64,000 nucleotides of DNA, taken from assembly GCA_031553655.1 (NCBI GenBank), contig JAVBLG010000075.1:29223-93222 (forward strand), in the 5' to 3' direction. A program made the translations under genes and the position numbers. A model generated the notes under the pieces. The model was given only the letters and a program-made list of their open reading frames with translations. It had not been told where the DNA came from and searched no databases. This document shows positions 30,738-41,700 of this stretch, piece after piece. The stretch's first letter is position 1. The number at the start of each line of letters is the position of its first letter. The DNA is from JAVBLG01 sp031553655. Lineage in GTDB: Bacteria > Desulfobacterota > Desulfovibrionia > Desulfovibrionales > Desulfovibrionaceae.

Positions 30738-33700
30738 ATCCTTCAAGAATTTTCATTGAGCGCCCCATCGCCACTTCGTTGTTGATGGCGGCCCTTTTGC
30801 TGTCAGGGCTCATGGCCTACCGAATTCTGCCCATTTCGGCCCTGCCCCAAATCGATTACCCAACCATGCAGGTGAGTACCCTTTATCCTGGGGCCAGCCC
30901 GGAGATCATCGCCTCAACCATCACCTCGCCTCTGGAGCGCCAATTCGGGCAGATGCCGGGCCTTAAGCAGATGACCTCCACAAGTTCGGGCGGAGCCTCG
31001 GTAATCACCTTGCAGTTTACCCTGGAAATGACCCTGGATGTGGCCGAACAGCAGGTGCAGGCGGCAATTAACGCAGCCAACAATCTTTTGCCCTCGGACT
31101 TGCCCTGGCCACCCATTTACAGCAAAATAAACCCGGCGGATCCACCCATTCTTACCCTGGCCGTCACCTCCGACACCCTGCCCATGACCAGGGTGCAGGA
31201 TTTGGTGGACACGCGCCTTTCGCAAAAAATAGCCCAGCTTCCGGGCATCGGTCTGGTCAGCCTGGCCGGGGGCCAGCGCCCGGCCGTGCGCATTCAGGTG
31301 AACCCCCGCGCCCTGGCTGCCTACGGTCTGGGTATTGACGCGGTGCGCTCCACAATCGCCGCGGCCAATGTCAATCAGGCCAAGGGCAGTTTTGACGGGC
31401 CGGAACGCGCCTATTCCATTGACGCCAACGACCAGATTCAACAAGCCGCGCATTATGGCGATATAATCCTGGGCTACAACAATGGCGCGGCCGTGCGCGT
31501 ACGCGACATCGGCAAGGTGGTTGACGGCGCGGAAGATGTACGTCTGGCGGCCTGGGCCGGATTTAAAGATCCCAAAAGCGGTGATCCGGTGGTGCGCCCG
31601 GCCATTATTGTGAACATTCAGCGCCAACCCGGATCAAATGTCATTGAAGTGGCCGACAGAGTAAAAGAGCTTCTGCCCCGCCTGCGCGACACTCTGCCGG
31701 AATCGGTTGAAGTAAAAATACTCACCGACCGCACCGACACTATCCGCGCTTCCATCCGCGACGTGCGCAACGAGCTTTTCATGGCCATAGCCCTGGTTGT
31801 GGCCATTATGTATGTTTTTTTGCGCAATGTTCCGGCCACGATCATTCCGGGCGTGGCCGTGCCCCTTTCGCTCATCGGCACTTTCGGCATCATGTACATG
31901 GCCGGGTTTTCCATCAACAACCTCACGCTCATGGCCCTGACCATCGCCACCGGCTTTGTGGTGGACGACGCCATTGTGGTTATTGAAAATGTGAGCCGCT
32001 ACATTGAAGAAGGCGACCCGCCAATGGAGGCCGCGCTGAAAGGCTCGGCGCAAATTGCCTTTACTATCATATCACTCACTTTTTCCCTGGTAGCCGTGCT
32101 CATCCCCCTGCTTTTCATGCAGGATGTGGTGGGGCGGCTTTTCCGCGAATTCGCCATTACCCTGGCCGTGTCCATTCTGCTTTCGGCCTTCATTTCCCTT
32201 ACGCTCACACCAATGATGTGCGCCTATATCCTGAGAGCCAAGCACGAGCAGAAAACTCCCGGCCGCCTGGAGGCGGTCTTCGAAAAAGGCTTCGAGGCCT
32301 GCATACACTGGTACGACCGTTGGCTGTCGGTAATTTTTCAGCATCAGCGCATCACTCTGGCTGTGGCTGGAATGACCCTGCTGCTTACCTTGCTGATGGC
32401 CTGGATGATTCCCAAGGGATTTTTTCCGGATCAGGACACGGGCATAATCCAGGCCATCTCCGAAGCTCCCCAGGGCACATCCTTTGATTCCATGAGCCGC
32501 CGTCAGGCCGAGCTGAGCAAACTCATTCTCGAAGATCCCGATGTAGACAGCCTGTCTTCGATTATCGGCGTGGACGGGGTCAACTCCACCCTAAACAGCG
32601 GGCGGCTGCTGATCAACCTCAAGCCTCTGGAGGATCGTGACAGTTCCGCACCGGCCATTGTGCGCCGCCTGACGGAAGAGTCGCACCGGCTTTACGGCAT
32701 CAACGCCTACATGCAGCCGGTGCAGAATGTGACCATTGAAGACCGCATCAGCCACACCCAGTATCAAATGGTGATGGGTTCCATTTATGCCGATGAACTG
32801 CATACCTGGGTACCACGACTTCTGGATGAATTGAAAAAGGAACCGGCCCTGCGCGACACTGCCTCCGACATGCAGGAACGCGGCCGTCAGGCTTTTGTGA
32901 ACATCAACCGCGACACCGCCGGGCGTTTGGGCATAAAGACTTCGGATATTGACAACGCACTTTACGACGCCTTTGGCCAGCGCATCATTTCAACCATTTT
33001 TACCCAGAGCAACCAGTACCGGGTTATTCTGGAAGTAGACCCGGAGTTTCGCCGCAACCCGCAGGATCTGCGCGGCATTTACATCCCCACACCCGACGGG
33101 GGGCAAGTGCCTCTGCATGTGCTGGGTTCGGTGGAAGAACGCTTTGCCCCGCTGGCCATAATGCGCCAGGGGCAATTTCCGGCCGTGACCGTGTCTTTCA
33201 ACCTGGCGCCCGGTTCTTCTCTGGGCGAAGCCGTGGACACAATTAACGCGGTGGAGAAAAAAATAGGACTTCCCGCCACAATCTCCACCGCCTTCCAAGG
33301 TGCGGCATCGGCCTTTCAGGCCGCCCTGGCCAATGAAGCCTGGCTGGTGCTGGCCGCTGTGGTGACCATGTATATTGTGCTCGGCGTGCTTTATGAAAGC
33401 TATGCCCATCCCATAACCATTCTTTCCACCCTGCCCTCGGCCGGAGTTGGGGCGTTGCTGGCTCTGATGCTGGCCCACATGGACCTCGGCGTGGTGTCCA
33501 TTATCGGAATTATCCTGCTCATCGGCATAGTAAAAAAGAATGCGATCATGATGATCGACTTCGCCCTTGAGGCTGAGCGCGAAGAGGGTCTGCCTCCGCT
33601 CGAGGCCATTCACAAGGCTTGTCTACTGCGCTTCAGGCCAATTCTTATGACCACGGCAGCCGCCCTTTTCGGGGCCCTGCCGCTGATGCTGGGCACGGGC

Positions 33701-34018
33701 ATGGGGGCGGAATTGCGCCGTCCTCTGGGCGTGACCATGGTTGGCGGGCTGCTTTTCAGCCAGCTTCTCACCCTGTTCACCACCCCGGTGATTTACCTCG
33801 CCATTGAAAGCATCAGCCGCCGCCTGGGCTTCGGTCAGCCAAAGGAAGATGACGAAGACGCGCCGCCAAAGCCCCGTTTTACTCCTCATCAGGTGGAAAA
33901 GCGCCATTCCGAAAGGCTGCTGGGTGAAAGTCATCATCACCATAAAGATGAACACCACGAGGGAGATCATCACAAGAGAGAGCATAAGGGCAAAAAGCCC
34001 GGAGAAGAACCGGCATGA
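30734..34018 (+). CDS. RND efflux pump, MdtB-like, with His-rich tail
   Basis: A 1094-residue inner-membrane antiporter of the HAE-1/MdtB group. It starts with MNPSRIFIERPIATSLLMAA and has 12 predicted helices in two halves with large periplasmic loops. The proton-relay pair is in TGFVVDDAIVVIENVSRYIE, and the second half carries GIVKKNAIMMIDFALEAE. The last 40 residues form a hydrophilic tail with many histidines (ESHHHHKDEHHEGDHHKRE), which may bind metal ions; this is uncommon for MdtB proteins. The stop overlaps the start of the next pump by four bases. Two non-identical pumps in a row suggest an MdtBC-type heteromultimer. Confidence 0.94.
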   Translation: MNPSRIFIERPIATSLLMAALLLSGLMAYRILPISALPQIDYPTMQVSTLYPGASPEIIASTITSPLERQFGQMPGLKQMTSTSSGGASVITLQFTLEMTLDVAEQQVQAAINAANNLLPSDLPWPPIYSKINPADPPILTLAVTSDTLPMTRVQDLVDTRLSQKIAQLPGIGLVSLAGGQRPAVRIQVNPRALAAYGLGIDAVRSTIAAANVNQAKGSFDGPERAYSIDANDQIQQAAHYGDIILGYNNGAAVRVRDIGKVVDGAEDVRLAAWAGFKDPKSGDPVVRPAIIVNIQRQPGSNVIEVADRVKELLPRLRDTLPESVEVKILTDRTDTIRASIRDVRNELFMAIALVVAIMYVFLRNVPATIIPGVAVPLSLIGTFGIMYMAGFSINNLTLMALTIATGFVVDDAIVVIENVSRYIEEGDPPMEAALKGSAQIAFTIISLTFSLVAVLIPLLFMQDVVGRLFREFAITLAVSILLSAFISLTLTPMMCAYILRAKHEQKTPGRLEAVFEKGFEACIHWYDRWLSVIFQHQRITLAVAGMTLLLTLLMAWMIPKGFFPDQDTGIIQAISEAPQGTSFDSMSRRQAELSKLILEDPDVDSLSSIIGVDGVNSTLNSGRLLINLKPLEDRDSSAPAIVRRLTEESHRLYGINAYMQPVQNVTIEDRISHTQYQMVMGSIYADELHTWVPRLLDELKKEPALRDTASDMQERGRQAFVNINRDTAGRLGIKTSDIDNALYDAFGQRIISTIFTQSNQYRVILEVDPEFRRNPQDLRGIYIPTPDGGQVPLHVLGSVEERFAPLAIMRQGQFPAVTVSFNLAPGSSLGEAVDTINAVEKKIGLPATISTAFQGAASAFQAALANEAWLVLAAVVTMYIVLGVLYESYAHPITILSTLPSAGVGALLALMLAHMDLGVVSIIGIILLIGIVKKNAIMMIDFALEAEREEGLPPLEAIHKACLLRFRPILMTTAAALFGALPLMLGTGMGAELRRPLGVTMVGGLLFSQLLTLFTTPVIYLAIESISRRLGFGQPKEDDEDAPPKPRFTPHQVEKRHSERLLGESHHHHKDEHHEGDHHKREHKGKKPGEEPA

Positions 34019-37000
34019 TCAACTTTTCCGCGCCCTTCATCCGCAGGCCGGTGGCCACCACCTTGCTCACCCTGGCCTTGGCTCTTTCGGGCGTGGTGGC
34101 TTTTTTGAATCTGCCCGTGGCCTCGCTGCCTCAGGTGGACTTTCCCACAATTATGGTCAGCGCCTCGCTCCCCGGCGCCAGCCCGGACACCATGGCCTCA
34201 TCCGTGGCCACCCCGCTGGAACGCAGCCTGGGGCGTATTGCCGGTATAAGTGAAATGACCTCCACCAGCGGCATGGGCTCCACACGCATAACCTTGCAGT
34301 TTGACCTCGATCGCAATATAGACGGCGCGGCCCGCGACGTGCAGGCCGCCATTGACGCCGCACGCTCCATTTTGCCGATCATGCCCTCAAACCCGTACTA
34401 CCGCAAAGCCAACCCGGCGGACGCGCCCGTCATGATGGTTTCGCTCACTTCCGACATTATTCCGACGCGCACGGTTTATGACTTCGCATCCACAGTGCTG
34501 GCCCAAAAATTGTCGCAGGTGGACGGCGTGGGGCAGGTGAACGTGGGCGGCGGCTCGCTTCCGGCCGTGCGCGTGGAATTGTCGCCCGACGCCCTGAACA
34601 ACTATGGCATATCCCTCGATACCGTGCGCCAGGCCATTGCGGGCGCCAATGCCAGCAGGCCCAAGGGCATGCTGGAGAATGACCGCTACCATTGGCAGAT
34701 CGAGGCCAATGACCAGGCCAAAACCGCCGAAGAATACAAACCTCTGGTTATAGCCTGGGTCAATGGCGCGGCAGTGCGCCTCATGGATGTTGCCAATGTG
34801 ACCGATTCTGTGCAGGATATACGCAACGCCGGTTTTTTCAACGGCAAGCGCGCCACCATGATGATCATTTTTCGCCAGCCCGGCGCGAACATCATCCAAA
34901 CTGTGGACAATGTTAAAGCCACCCTGCCCCAGCTCATGGCCTCGCTTCCGGCGGGCATAGACATGCATGTGAGCATGGACCGTACCCCCACCATCCGGGC
35001 CTCGCTGCTGGAGGTGGAACGCTCGCTGTGCATTTCCGTAGCCCTGGTGATCATGGTGGTGTTCATCTTCCTGCGCGACTGGCGAGCCACCCTCATCCCA
35101 GGCGTGGCCGTGCCCGTGTCGCTGATCGGCACCTTCGGCGTCATGTATCTCTGCGGCTACAGCCTGGACAATCTCTCGCTCATGGCCCTTACCATCGCCA
35201 CCGGCTTTGTGGTGGACGACGCCATTGTCATCCTTGAAAACATCAAGCGTCATATTGAGGCCGGTTCCACTCCGTTCCGCGCCGCCATGCGCGGGGCCAG
35301 AGAAGTAGGTTTTACCGTGCTGTCCATCAGCGTTTCCCTGGTAGCCGTGTTCATCCCCATTTTATTCATGGGCGGCATTGTGGGCCGTCTGTTCCGCGAA
35401 TTCGCCGTCAGCCTGTCTGTGGCAATCATGGTATCCTTGCTGGTTTCGCTCACAACCACCCCCATGATGTGTGCCTATATGCTGCGCCACACGCCCTCGC
35501 ATCCCGGCGGCCTCAGTAATATGGCCGAGCGGGCCTTCGACGCCATGCACCTCGGCTATGCCGCCAGCCTGCGTCTGGCTCTGCGCTACAAATTCATCAC
35601 CCTTTTAAGCCTGCTGGGAGTGGTGGGCCTGACCATTCATCTGTATATCATCATACCCAAGGGATTTTTCCCCCAGCAGGACACCGGGCGCATCATGGGC
35701 TCCATGCAGGGCGACCAGAGCATCTCCTTCCAGGCCATGCGCACCAAATTGGAACAGCTTCTCAACATCGTCCAGGCCGACCCGGCAGTGGAAAGTGTTG
35801 GCGGCTTCACCGGCGGCGGGCAGCGCAACAGCGGCAATGTGTTCATCGGTCTGAAGCCCCTTGCGGAACGCGACGGCAAAAGCGCCATGGACGTAATCAA
35901 CCGCCTGCGGGGCAAGCTGTCCATCATTCCCGGAGCCACACTGGTGATGCAACCAGCGCAGGACGTGCGCGTAGGCGGCCGCCAAAGCCGCGCCCAGTTC
36001 CAATACACCGTACAGAGCGATGACCTGCCCTCCCTGCGCACCTGGACTTCCCAACTATACAACCAGATGCGCCTGCATCATTCCGTTACCGATGTGAACA
36101 GCGACCAGGAAGAACGCGGCCTGCAAATTTCCCTGAATATCGACCGCGACGCGGCCTCGCGCCTGGGTCTGACCATGAATTCCATAGACAGCGCCCTCAA
36201 CAATGCCTTTGGCCAGCGCCAGGTTTCCACTATCTATACCGACCGAAACCAGTACCGCGTGGTCATGGAGGCCGCCCCGTCCTATCTGCAAAGCCCAAAC
36301 GGACTTGATTCGCTCTATGTCCCCTCAACCTCGGGCAAGCTAGTCCCCCTTAACAGCATTGCCCCCTGGTCCATAACCAACACCCCTCTGGCCGTAAACC
36401 ATCAGGGGCAGTTTGCCGCGGCCACCATATCCTTCAACCTGGCCTCGGGCGCGTCGCTGTCCGAAGCCTCCCAAGCCATAGACGACAGTGTGCTGCAAGT
36501 GGGCAAACCGTCCAACATAAACGGCAGTTTTCAGGGCACAGCCAAGGTTTTTCAGGATTCGCTGCGCAGCCAGCCATGGTTGATCATGGCCGCCGTGCTC
36601 ACTCTTTACATAGTTCTCGGCATGTTGTACGAGAGCCTGATCCACCCCTTGACCATTCTTTCCACCCTGCCTTCGGCCAGTGTCGGCGCATTGCTGGCCC
36701 TGATGTTTTTTCGGACGGAATTCAGCCTGGTGGCCCTGATCGGCGTGCTGCTGCTGGCTGGAATAGTTAAAAAGAACGCCATAATGATGATCGATTTCGC
36801 CATTGATGCCGAAAGACGCCGCAATCTCGCCCCGGAAGAAGCCATTTATGAGGCCTGCCTCATGCGCTTCCGGCCCATCATGATGACCACCATGGCAGCG
36901 CTTCTCGGAGCGCTGCCCCTGGCCCTCGGGCGCGGCGAAGGCGCGGAACTGCGCACCCCCCTCGGCATTACAGTGGTGGGAGGACTTATAATGAGCCAGA

Positions 37001-38511
37001 TGCTGACCCTGTACACTACGCCTGTAATCTATATCTACCTCGACCGCCTGCGCTTGCGCCGCAAAAACGCCCCGGAACACGGCGGGTCTATGAACCTGCC
37101 CAAAATGGCCGCCTTCCTGCTGGTGGCCCTTCTGCCCGTTTTTCTTTCCGGCTGCGCCATAGGCCCCAACTATGAGCGCCCGTCAGTGGAAACCCCTCAG
37201 GATTGGAAAGAAAGCCAGGCTCTCGCCCATAACGCCATGTGGAAAGAAGCCGCCCCCGGCTCCATAACCGATGACGGCTGGTGGCGCGTTTTCAACGACC
37301 CGGAACTCGACCGCCTCATGGTTGAAGTGGCAAGGGCCAACCAGGACATCGCCCAGGCCGAGGCCGCCTACCGCCAGGCCCGCTATCAGATGTACGAAAC
37401 CAGAGCCGGATTCCTGCCCACGGCCGATGCCAGCGGCTCCATAAGCCAGGGCGTTTCCGCGCCCGGCGCAAAACAGCGCGACACCTATTCCGTTACCGGA
37501 CAGGTGAGCTGGGAACTGGATTTGTGGGGCAAGGTGCGCCGTTCCGCCGAAGCCGCCTTTGCCAATACCGAAGCCATGAACGCCGCTCTGGCCGGAGCGC
37601 GCCTTTCAGCCCAATCCCTGGCCGCGCAAAACTATTTCACCCTGCGCAGCACCGACGAGCAACTGGCTCTATACAAGCGCACCATCGAAGAATACGCCAA
37701 AGCCCTCACCATAACCCAGAATCAGTATAATGCGGGCATTGTCACCAAGGCTGACGTGGCCCAGGCCGAAACTCAACTCTCCTCGGCCAAGGGCGACGCC
37801 GCCGACCTGGACATTCAGCGTCGCCAGACCGAACATGCCCTGGCTGTGCTGCTGGGCAAACCTCCGGCGCTTTTTTCCCTGCCCCCGGCCCCGTTCGATA
37901 GTCATCTGCCCTTTATTCCGGCCACCCTGCCCTCAATTTTGCTCGAACGCCGCCCCGACGTGGCCGAAGCCGAAAGAAACGTGGCCTATGCCAATGCCAA
38001 CATCGGCGTGGCCATGGCCGCCTTTTTTCCCACCCTGTCCATTTCGGCCAGCGGCGGCTACACCGGCACCACCCCCGTGGATCTTTTCACCATTCCGCAA
38101 CGCATCTGGGCCATCGGCCCCTCCCTGGCCCTCAGCCTCTTCGAGGGTGGAGCGCGCATAGCCCGCACCGCCCAGGCCAAGGCCGCCTGGGAAAGCTCCA
38201 TAGCCTACTACCGCCAGACCGTGCTGACCGCCTTCCAAGATGTGGAAGACCAGCTCGCCGCCCAAATCATCCTTGAGCGCGAATCCGAAGACCGCAAGCA
38301 AGCCATGCTGTCCTCGCAAGAATCCATGCGCCTCACCCGCAACCAATACCTGGCCGGGACCGTAACCTATCTCGACGTGGTCACCGCCCAAACCATAGCA
38401 CTATCCAATGAACGCACCTACGTTGCCCTCAAAGGCCGCCGCTACAACGCAGCAGTGCAGATGATCAAAGCGCTTGGTGGGGGGTGGGATCAAAAGATGC
38501 TGAAAGATTAA
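34015..38511 (+). CDS. RND efflux pump (MdtC-like) fused to a NodT-type outer-membrane lipoprotein channel
   Basis: One uninterrupted frame of 1498 codons. Residues 1 to about 1025 form a complete RND pump (MINFSAPFIRRPVATTLLTLA start, TGFVVDDAIVILENIKRHIE relay, GIVKKNAIMMIDFAIDAERR). Residues 1026-1498 form a complete OprM/NodT-type outer-membrane factor starting MNLPKMAAFLLVALLPVFLSG-C, with a lipobox LSGC and CAIGPNYERPSV, and two repeats of the alpha-hairpin region. No stop codon separates them. An internal ATG at 37090 could start the second part separately, but its upstream ribosome site is weak (GGCGGG). Either the polypeptide is cleaved at the internal signal peptide, or it is translated twice, or a base is missing in the sequence. 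Confidence 0.9.
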   Translation: MINFSAPFIRRPVATTLLTLALALSGVVAFLNLPVASLPQVDFPTIMVSASLPGASPDTMASSVATPLERSLGRIAGISEMTSTSGMGSTRITLQFDLDRNIDGAARDVQAAIDAARSILPIMPSNPYYRKANPADAPVMMVSLTSDIIPTRTVYDFASTVLAQKLSQVDGVGQVNVGGGSLPAVRVELSPDALNNYGISLDTVRQAIAGANASRPKGMLENDRYHWQIEANDQAKTAEEYKPLVIAWVNGAAVRLMDVANVTDSVQDIRNAGFFNGKRATMMIIFRQPGANIIQTVDNVKATLPQLMASLPAGIDMHVSMDRTPTIRASLLEVERSLCISVALVIMVVFIFLRDWRATLIPGVAVPVSLIGTFGVMYLCGYSLDNLSLMALTIATGFVVDDAIVILENIKRHIEAGSTPFRAAMRGAREVGFTVLSISVSLVAVFIPILFMGGIVGRLFREFAVSLSVAIMVSLLVSLTTTPMMCAYMLRHTPSHPGGLSNMAERAFDAMHLGYAASLRLALRYKFITLLSLLGVVGLTIHLYIIIPKGFFPQQDTGRIMGSMQGDQSISFQAMRTKLEQLLNIVQADPAVESVGGFTGGGQRNSGNVFIGLKPLAERDGKSAMDVINRLRGKLSIIPGATLVMQPAQDVRVGGRQSRAQFQYTVQSDDLPSLRTWTSQLYNQMRLHHSVTDVNSDQEERGLQISLNIDRDAASRLGLTMNSIDSALNNAFGQRQVSTIYTDRNQYRVVMEAAPSYLQSPNGLDSLYVPSTSGKLVPLNSIAPWSITNTPLAVNHQGQFAAATISFNLASGASLSEASQAIDDSVLQVGKPSNINGSFQGTAKVFQDSLRSQPWLIMAAVLTLYIVLGMLYESLIHPLTILSTLPSASVGALLALMFFRTEFSLVALIGVLLLAGIVKKNAIMMIDFAIDAERRRNLAPEEAIYEACLMRFRPIMMTTMAALLGALPLALGRGEGAELRTPLGITVVGGLIMSQMLTLYTTPVIYIYLDRLRLRRKNAPEHGGSMNLPKMAAFLLVALLPVFLSGCAIGPNYERPSVETPQDWKESQALAHNAMWKEAAPGSITDDGWWRVFNDPELDRLMVEVARANQDIAQAEAAYRQARYQMYETRAGFLPTADASGSISQGVSAPGAKQRDTYSVTGQVSWELDLWGKVRRSAEAAFANTEAMNAALAGARLSAQSLAAQNYFTLRSTDEQLALYKRTIEEYAKALTITQNQYNAGIVTKADVAQAETQLSSAKGDAADLDIQRRQTEHALAVLLGKPPALFSLPPAPFDSHLPFIPATLPSILLERRPDVAEAERNVAYANANIGVAMAAFFPTLSISASGGYTGTTPVDLFTIPQRIWAIGPSLALSLFEGGARIARTAQAKAAWESSIAYYRQTVLTAFQDVEDQLAAQIILERESEDRKQAMLSSQESMRLTRNQYLAGTVTYLDVVTAQTIALSNERTYVALKGRRYNAAVQMIKALGGGWDQKMLKD

Positions 38512-38730
38512 AAATTTATGATTTAAAACATACCTCAAAATATGGCCAAAAAAAATATATAGTGCTATAGCCACTAATATGATAAACTGCCAATAGTATA
38601 TGATTATTAATAAATATACTTGACGCCTTAATTTGTTACGCATTCCGCAAGTCATTCCCGCGCAGGCGGGAATACAGTGTATTTATCTTGCGAAATTGTT
38701 TAAGGCGCCGAGTATAAAAGGACCGTGTGC
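38512..38730. repeat. REP-like palindrome before the hybrid kinase
   Basis: Within this 219-base gap, 38654-38673 is ATTCCCGC-GCAG-GCGGGAAT preceded by GTC (38651) and followed by ACAG, the sequence of the widespread GTCATTCCCGC...GCGGGAAT REP-type repeat. Looser arms (CGCCTTAA and TTAAGGCG) lie outside it. The rest is AT-rich and shows no gene. It is the boundary between GC-rich efflux genes and the AT-richer kinase pair. Confidence 0.6.
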
Positions 38731-41700
38731 ATGTGTGCCGCTCAAAATACAACCTCTGACACAAATGAAATAAATCAAACAGATAAACTTCAGCCTGCCG
38801 ACAGGGCATTCGAAAATACAAAACGAATGTCCGCGCTATTTGATTCGGACGATATTGGAATTGTAATTAAAGACGAAAACAATGTGATACTCGGCTGGAA
38901 TCTTGGCTCGAAAAATATCCTCGGTTATTCGGAAGATGAGATCGTAGGCAAGTACTCCAATGTCATTACAACGGGCGAGTCGATTGCAGACCTTGACAAG
39001 GTGTATGCCAATTTGCGAAAAGGCAAAACCTGCCCCAATATATATGCGAATTTACGGGCAAAGAGCGGCAAAATTATTCATGCAAGGAATTCCTATGTCC
39101 CCACTTTTGATAATGGGCGCTTCACTGGCATGATTATCATTTTCCGCGATGTTACAGCGGAAATGCACGCAAAAGAAAAACTTCACGATTTGGCGGCCAT
39201 TTTTTCGGTACCCGGCACGGGAATTATGCTGAAGGATAAAAACGATGTTATAACAGACTGGAATATTGGCGCATATAATATTTTAGGCTACAGCGTTGAA
39301 GAGGCTGTGGGAAACACTCCCGCGCTCTTTGCGACGGAAGAATTTAAAGATGAATATATAACGATTAATAAAAGGGTATTGGCGGGAGATTTTAAGGCAA
39401 ATGCCGAGGTGCCGCGCAGGCATAAAAGTGGACGGAATATAGTATGTCTCGCTTCCTATTCGCCTATTGTGGATAGTGCGGGAGCGGTAGTCGGCTCCAC
39501 TGTTATTTTTCACGAAATAACCGAAAAAAAACGGCTCGAGCGTGAACTTAAAGAGCTTTATGACAATACTGCCGCAATCATACGCGAGCTGCCGGCGCCT
39601 ATTTGCGTCCTCCGCAAAAAAGATAAAACCATTTTAGAAGCAAATACGGCGCTTGCCGATTCCTTTTTTCCAAATACCAGGCAGGGGCTGATAGGCAAAT
39701 CCGTCCTGCCGTTCATAATCGAAAATTCGGCGCTTTCAAAGCGGCAATTTGTAGAAAATATGGACAACGGAGTTGATTTCACTGGAACAATTATGACGGA
39801 CGACGGCAAACAGGTCGAGGTGCAGATTATGCCGCGCCACCTTATGTACCATGGGCAGGAGGCGCTTCTCCTGCATTGTACGGATTTAACAAGTCACAGG
39901 CAAAAAGAAAAAGCCTTGCTCGACGCCGCGGTAGCCGCAAAAGAAGCTTCCGATATGAAATCCAGCTTTATTGCCAACATGAGCCATGAAATCAGAACGC
40001 CTCTGAACGGCGTAATCGGATTTGCGAATTTGGCGCTGGATGATGAGACAATGTCGGATAAGACGAGAGAATATATTTCTAAAATTAAAATCAGCACAGA
40101 CGCTTTACTTTCAGTTGTAGGCGACATTCTGGATATTTCCAAAATAGAAAGCGGACGGATGGAAGTTGAAAAAACTCCCTTTAGCTTGCACGACATTTTT
40201 ACACAGTGCGAGTCCATTATGGGGGCCAAAGCGAAAGAAAAAGGAATTTGTCTTTATTTTTATTCAGAGCCGTATATCAAACAATGTCTGGTCGGCGACC
40301 CGACAAAGCTGCGCCAGGTATTACTGAATCTGCTTGCAAACGCCATCAAATTTACCCACAAGGGAATTGTAAAATTGATGTCCATTGCCGAGCATATTGA
40401 CGATACACATATAAAGGTTTTTTTTGAAGTCAAGGACAGCGGCATTGGCATGTCTGAACAGCAGTTGAGCCAAATATTCCAACCCTTTGTACAGGCGGAC
40501 AGCAGCACTACAAGAAAGTATGGCGGTACCGGCCTTGGGGTGACCATCGCCAAAAACATGATTGAATTAATGGGTGGAGAGCTGAAGGTGGAAAGCCTGA
40601 TAAAAGTCGGCAGCAGATTTTCTTTTGAGCTGACCTTTGAGGCCGCGGAAAAGCTCACCTGCGAACTGGATACCCAAAACAGGCAGATACCGGAAAAGCT
40701 TATGCGGCCAACCTTTTCAGGCGAAATTCTGGTCTGCGAAGACAACGAATTAAATCAGGAGGTAATTACTGAGCACCTCTTAAAAGTTGGGTTAAATTCG
40801 GTTGTAGCGCGAAACGGGCTGGAAGGCTTTAATCTTGTGAAGCAAAGAATGCTTGACGGCAAACCGTTCGATTTAATTCTTATGGATATCCATATGCCTG
40901 TTCTGGACGGGCTTGAAGCAACTGACAGGATAATAAAATCAGGCTGTGAAACACCTGTTGTCGCCATGACAGCCAATGCGATGAGCAATGATGTCGGAAT
41001 ATATTTGTCGCAGGGTTTGAGCAATTATATCGGGAAGCCGTTTGCTCCAGAGGAACTATGGTCGTGCCTGGCGCAATACCTTACTCCAATCGCGTGGTCG
41101 CCGGTCACTGTGATTAAACGAAACGCAAGCGCCAGTGACGAATCTGGAGGCGGTTCAGGCCAAATCATTGATAAAGACCTCGGCTTGAAGCGGTTATCCT
41201 ATGACGAAGCATTATACAGCAGGCTGATTTATGGTTTTTTAAAATCCAACCGCACAACATATACAGAATTTGAAAATGCCTTGAGCGACGGCAACGACCG
41301 GTTGGCCGCGAGAATTGTGCATACCTTAAAGAGCACCGCCAGTTCCATCGGCGCGCTGGCCCTGATGAAAAGCGCATCCGAATGCGAGCGGATGGTGACC
41401 GACAGCAACATAACAATTGAAGCGAAAAGAAAGCTGAAAGCGGATTTAGAGGCGGTTCTCGGCGAGTTAACCCGCATATGCGCGGCTGGGCCCACATTGG
41501 GAGCCTTGACGCCCGCTGAAACAAATCCTGACATGGACATAGATGCCGCATTGGAGCTTGTTGGCTTGTTGGAGCCGTTATTGCAAGTTGGCGACCTGGA
41601 GAGCATTGCGCTTTGTGGGAAGATTCATGGTTTCCTGTCTCCACTGGGTGAACCTGTCAAAACATTATTGACTCAGATTGAGGATTTCGACTTCGATACC

